A DNA stretch of 64,000 nt from an uncultured Flavobacteriaceae bacterium (GTDB lineage: Bacteria > Bacteroidota > Bacteroidia > Flavobacteriales > Flavobacteriaceae): contig CANMXP010000012.1 of NCBI GenBank assembly GCA_947501845.1, positions 102,219 through 166,218 on the forward strand. Direction: 5' to 3'. This document shows positions 61,801 through 64,000 of the stretch, piece after piece. The notes beneath the pieces were generated by a model. That model was given only the letters and a program-made list of their open reading frames with translations. It ran no database searches and was not told the DNA's origin. The translations under genes were made by a program, and so were the position numbers. Positions within the stretch are counted from its first letter, which is position 1. Every line of letters begins with the position of its first letter.

Positions 61801-63774
61801 ATGAAGGAAATATTTTCAGCCCTATTTTTAATATGTTTTTTTAGTCAATTAAGTGCTCAAACGATACCTAATAAAAAGGAAAAAGCAACCGAAAAGGAGA
61901 CTTTAGAGCCGCAAGATACAATTGGTGACGTTCAATTAAACAATAAAGCTTTTGGAGACACTAAAGATTCCAAAGATAAAAAAGCAAACATTCAGGATTA
62001 CTTAATCATCTCTCATGCTAATGATACGACTTATGTAGATACCACATTAACCATTCAAAAAGAATATAAATTTAATTATTTAAGAAGAGATAATTTTGGT
62101 TTAATACCGTTTTCAAATTTAGGGCAGACATATAATAGTTTAACTCATAATTTTCAAAGTACTAGTTTGATGCCAAGTTTTGGTGCTCGGGCCAGACACT
62201 TCAATTACATGGAAATTGAGGACATTAACTATTACCGTGTACCAACACCACTTACAGAACTGTTCTTTAAAACTGCTTTTGAGCAGGGACAATTAGCAGA
62301 CTCATTCTTTACAGTAAATACATCGCCGCAATTTAATTTTTCAATAGCCTATAAAGGATTACGTTCATTAGGTAAATACCAAAACATATTAACAAGTACA
62401 GGTAATTTTAGATTTACCACAAACTACAGAACTAAGAACAATCGTTACAGTGTAAGAATGCATATAGTAACACAAGATTTACTCAACAATGAAAATGGCG
62501 GACTAGATGACACAAGTGTAGAAAACTTTGAAACAGGTTCAAAAGAGTTTTTAGATCGCTCCATTCTGGAAGTGAATTTTGAAAATGCCGAAAACATATT
62601 AAAAGGAAAACGTTTTCATTTAGAGCATACCTATAAAATCATTAGGAAAAAAGATTCCTTATCAAAAAATAGACTCAGCTTGGGTCACGTCATATCTTTC
62701 GAAGACAAATATTATGAATATACACAATCTGGGGCCACTTTCTTTGGAGAAGCATTTAAAAACGCGATTAAAGATCGGGCAACATTAGAAAATTTTTATA
62801 ACCAAATACAATTAAACTACAGTAATAATATAATAGGTGACCTACAGTTTAATATTACCAATAATAATTATAATTATGGTTACGACAAATTAGTGGTGCT
62901 AAACGGAAGCACAATAATCAATAGATTAAAAGGAGATATATTTTCGGCAGGAGGTAAATATCACAAACAATATAAAGGTTTCGATTTGCTGGGGGAGTTA
63001 GGTTTGAATGTATCGGGCGATTTCGATGGTAACTTTATCAAAGGAAAAGCATCCTTCAAACTAAATGATGATATATCGGCCATAGCATCCATAAATCATA
63101 GTTCGAAAGCGCCTAACTATAATGCTTTATTATATCAAAGTGATTATATAAACTACAACTGGCAGAATAATTTGAATAATACAGAAACAGAGCAATTAGC
63201 ATTTCAATTAAAATCTAAGAAAATAGCAAATATCTCGGCCGATTATTCTACAATTAGCGATTATGTTTATTTTAAAAAAGACGAAGCAAGCAATCAAGTG
63301 CAGGCCTTTCAAAATAGTAATACTATAAATTATTTAAGAGTAAAAGTAGACAAAGAAATTAAAGTAGGTAAGTTTGCCTTAAATAACACCTTATTATATC
63401 AAAATGTAAAAGACAAGGACAGTACATTAAATGTACCAGAGTTTACCATTCGTAATACCTTGTACTTTTCCAGTCATTTATTTAAAAAAGCCATGTTTTT
63501 GCAAACAGGAGTAACCCTTAATTACTTTACTAAGTATTATATGAATGCTTACAACCCTCTGTTAGCAGAATTTTATGTGCAAACCGAAAGAGAATATGGA
63601 GAATTTCCGCGTTTAGATTTCTTTATAAACGCAAAAATTCGCCAAACAAGAATCTATTTAAAAGCCGAACACTTTAATTCATCCCTCACAGGTTACGATT
63701 TTTATTCAGCGCCAAATAATCCATATCGAGATTTTACAATACGATTTGGGGTTGTTTGGAATTTCTTTTTGTAA
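61801..63774 (+). CDS. Putative porin (outer-membrane barrel)
   Basis: A 657-residue protein from ATG 61801 with signal peptide (MKEIFSALFLICFFSQLSAQ), a charged linker, then an outer-membrane beta-barrel resembling the flavobacterial putative-porin family: NFGLIPFSNLGQTYNSLTHN, ARHFNYMEIEDINYYRVP, TPLTELFFKTAFEQGQ, and an end with FTIRFGVVWNFFL, whose final Phe-type residue suits BAM recognition. Role probably diffusion across the outer membrane; substrate unknown. It has its own promoter and does not belong to the SusCD operon. Confidence 0.85.
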   Translation: MKEIFSALFLICFFSQLSAQTIPNKKEKATEKETLEPQDTIGDVQLNNKAFGDTKDSKDKKANIQDYLIISHANDTTYVDTTLTIQKEYKFNYLRRDNFGLIPFSNLGQTYNSLTHNFQSTSLMPSFGARARHFNYMEIEDINYYRVPTPLTELFFKTAFEQGQLADSFFTVNTSPQFNFSIAYKGLRSLGKYQNILTSTGNFRFTTNYRTKNNRYSVRMHIVTQDLLNNENGGLDDTSVENFETGSKEFLDRSILEVNFENAENILKGKRFHLEHTYKIIRKKDSLSKNRLSLGHVISFEDKYYEYTQSGATFFGEAFKNAIKDRATLENFYNQIQLNYSNNIIGDLQFNITNNNYNYGYDKLVVLNGSTIINRLKGDIFSAGGKYHKQYKGFDLLGELGLNVSGDFDGNFIKGKASFKLNDDISAIASINHSSKAPNYNALLYQSDYINYNWQNNLNNTETEQLAFQLKSKKIANISADYSTISDYVYFKKDEASNQVQAFQNSNTINYLRVKVDKEIKVGKFALNNTLLYQNVKDKDSTLNVPEFTIRNTLYFSSHLFKKAMFLQTGVTLNYFTKYYMNAYNPLLAEFYVQTEREYGEFPRLDFFINAKIRQTRIYLKAEHFNSSLTGYDFYSAPNNPYRDFTIRFGVVWNFFL

Positions 63775-64000
63775 TTTTTTGTGCGTTTCCCTTCCTTAGG
63801 GTCAGGGCTGGGCTTTCTACAGTCGCTCTTTGCAAGGAGCTTCAACACATGTCTCAATTCCTAACGCGGTGTTAATTTCAACTTTGTAGTAATAGTTTAT
63901 AAGCTTTATAGTTATAAAAGGTAAAAAAAATCGAGTTATAACCTATTGTTATTCAGGGGATAAAAAGGGGCGTAAAAATAATATTAAAAAAAGGTTAGGA
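63775..64000. other. Intergenic end of window, possible dispersed repeat
   Basis: 226 bases with no credible gene. The part from 63783 to 63850 is GC-richer than its surroundings and contains AGGGCTGGGCTTTCTACAGT, similar in type to dispersed GGGCTTTCnGCT sequences I have seen in Bacteroidota intergenic DNA. The rest is AT-rich, with no terminator seen beyond doubt. Confidence 0.3.

Noticed and set aside
1..64000. CRISPR array, tRNA, rRNA, integrase, transposase or toxin-antitoxin module
   Set aside because: I looked for regularly spaced repeats, cloverleaf ends with CCA and typical recombinase or toxin motifs, and found none I could support.

Overview
The window is chromosomal DNA from a low-GC member of the Bacteroidota, almost certainly family Flavobacteriaceae. 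The grounds are AT-rich coding DNA, a near absence of Shine-Dalgarno sequences, many TAnnTTTG (-7) promoter elements, and family-typical genes: SusC/SusD pair with an ECF sigma/FecR pair, GSCFA, DUF4230, DUF4136, DUF4302, DUF5522, LemA-TPM-TPM, a long-form lysS and a long aromatic amino acid hydroxylase. Genus and species cannot be fixed from the sequence alone. There is no rRNA, tRNA, CRISPR array, integrase, transposase or prophage.

Layout. 1-6.4 kb: tail of an FKBP-type prolyl isomerase, the ribosome-assembly GTPases era and der around a small membrane protein, and a large secreted thioredoxin-like protein. 6.5-9.9 kb (minus strand): two TPM-domain proteins with LemA, then a MerR-type regulator with an M23 endopeptidase. 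10-18.8 kb: alaS, a decayed GxxExxY gene between GC-richer repeats, a GSCFA protein, a DUF4230 / PLP dehydratase / enoyl-CoA hydratase run, and an aromatic amino acid hydroxylase. 18.9-26.4 kb: bestrophin, two inverted copies of a small MITE-like repeat around small conserved genes, a CxxCH lipoprotein, a D-cysteine desulfhydrase-like enzyme, a LysM glucosaminidase and hemL. 26.5-31.7 kb: a probable sugar-response locus, lacI-thuA diverging from two Gfo/Idh/MocA-type oxidoreductases, with operator-like palindromes in the shared intergenic region. 31.8-43.3 kb: envelope proteins, YiaA/B-like and CPBP-like membrane proteins, a second hairpin element, an MG2/TonB-plug protein, tandem alpha/beta hydrolases and lysS. 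43.6-51.6 kb: a Pmp3 microprotein, lipB, an M43 protease beside a relic of the lipB 3' end, a nucleoid-associated protein, a candidate small RNA, a propeller lipoprotein and rnhB. 52-61.7 kb: an ECF sigma, FecR, STN-SusC, SusD, zinc metallohydrolase lipoprotein and DUF4302 lipoprotein cluster. 61.8-63.8 kb: a putative porin.

How genes work together. The 52-61.7 kb block is a self-regulated outer-membrane uptake system: SusC carries the N-terminal signalling domain that normally speaks to FecR, which holds or activates the ECF sigma factor; SusD and two lipoproteins, one with an HEYGH zinc site, capture and possibly trim the ligand. The LacI locus looks like a small regulated sugar or sugar-derivative oxidation unit. 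The rest is mostly housekeeping: translation, ribosome assembly, lipoylation, tetrapyrrole synthesis and envelope maintenance.

No wholly new defence or mobile system was found. The observations most worth following are the LacI operator array overlapping a promoter, the repeat family with a copy inside the der leader, the candidate small RNA near 48.1 kb, the 80-residue internal duplication in the thioredoxin-like protein, the lipB and GxxExxY relics, and two short genes (DUF5522 and Pmp3) that length-limited gene calling would miss.
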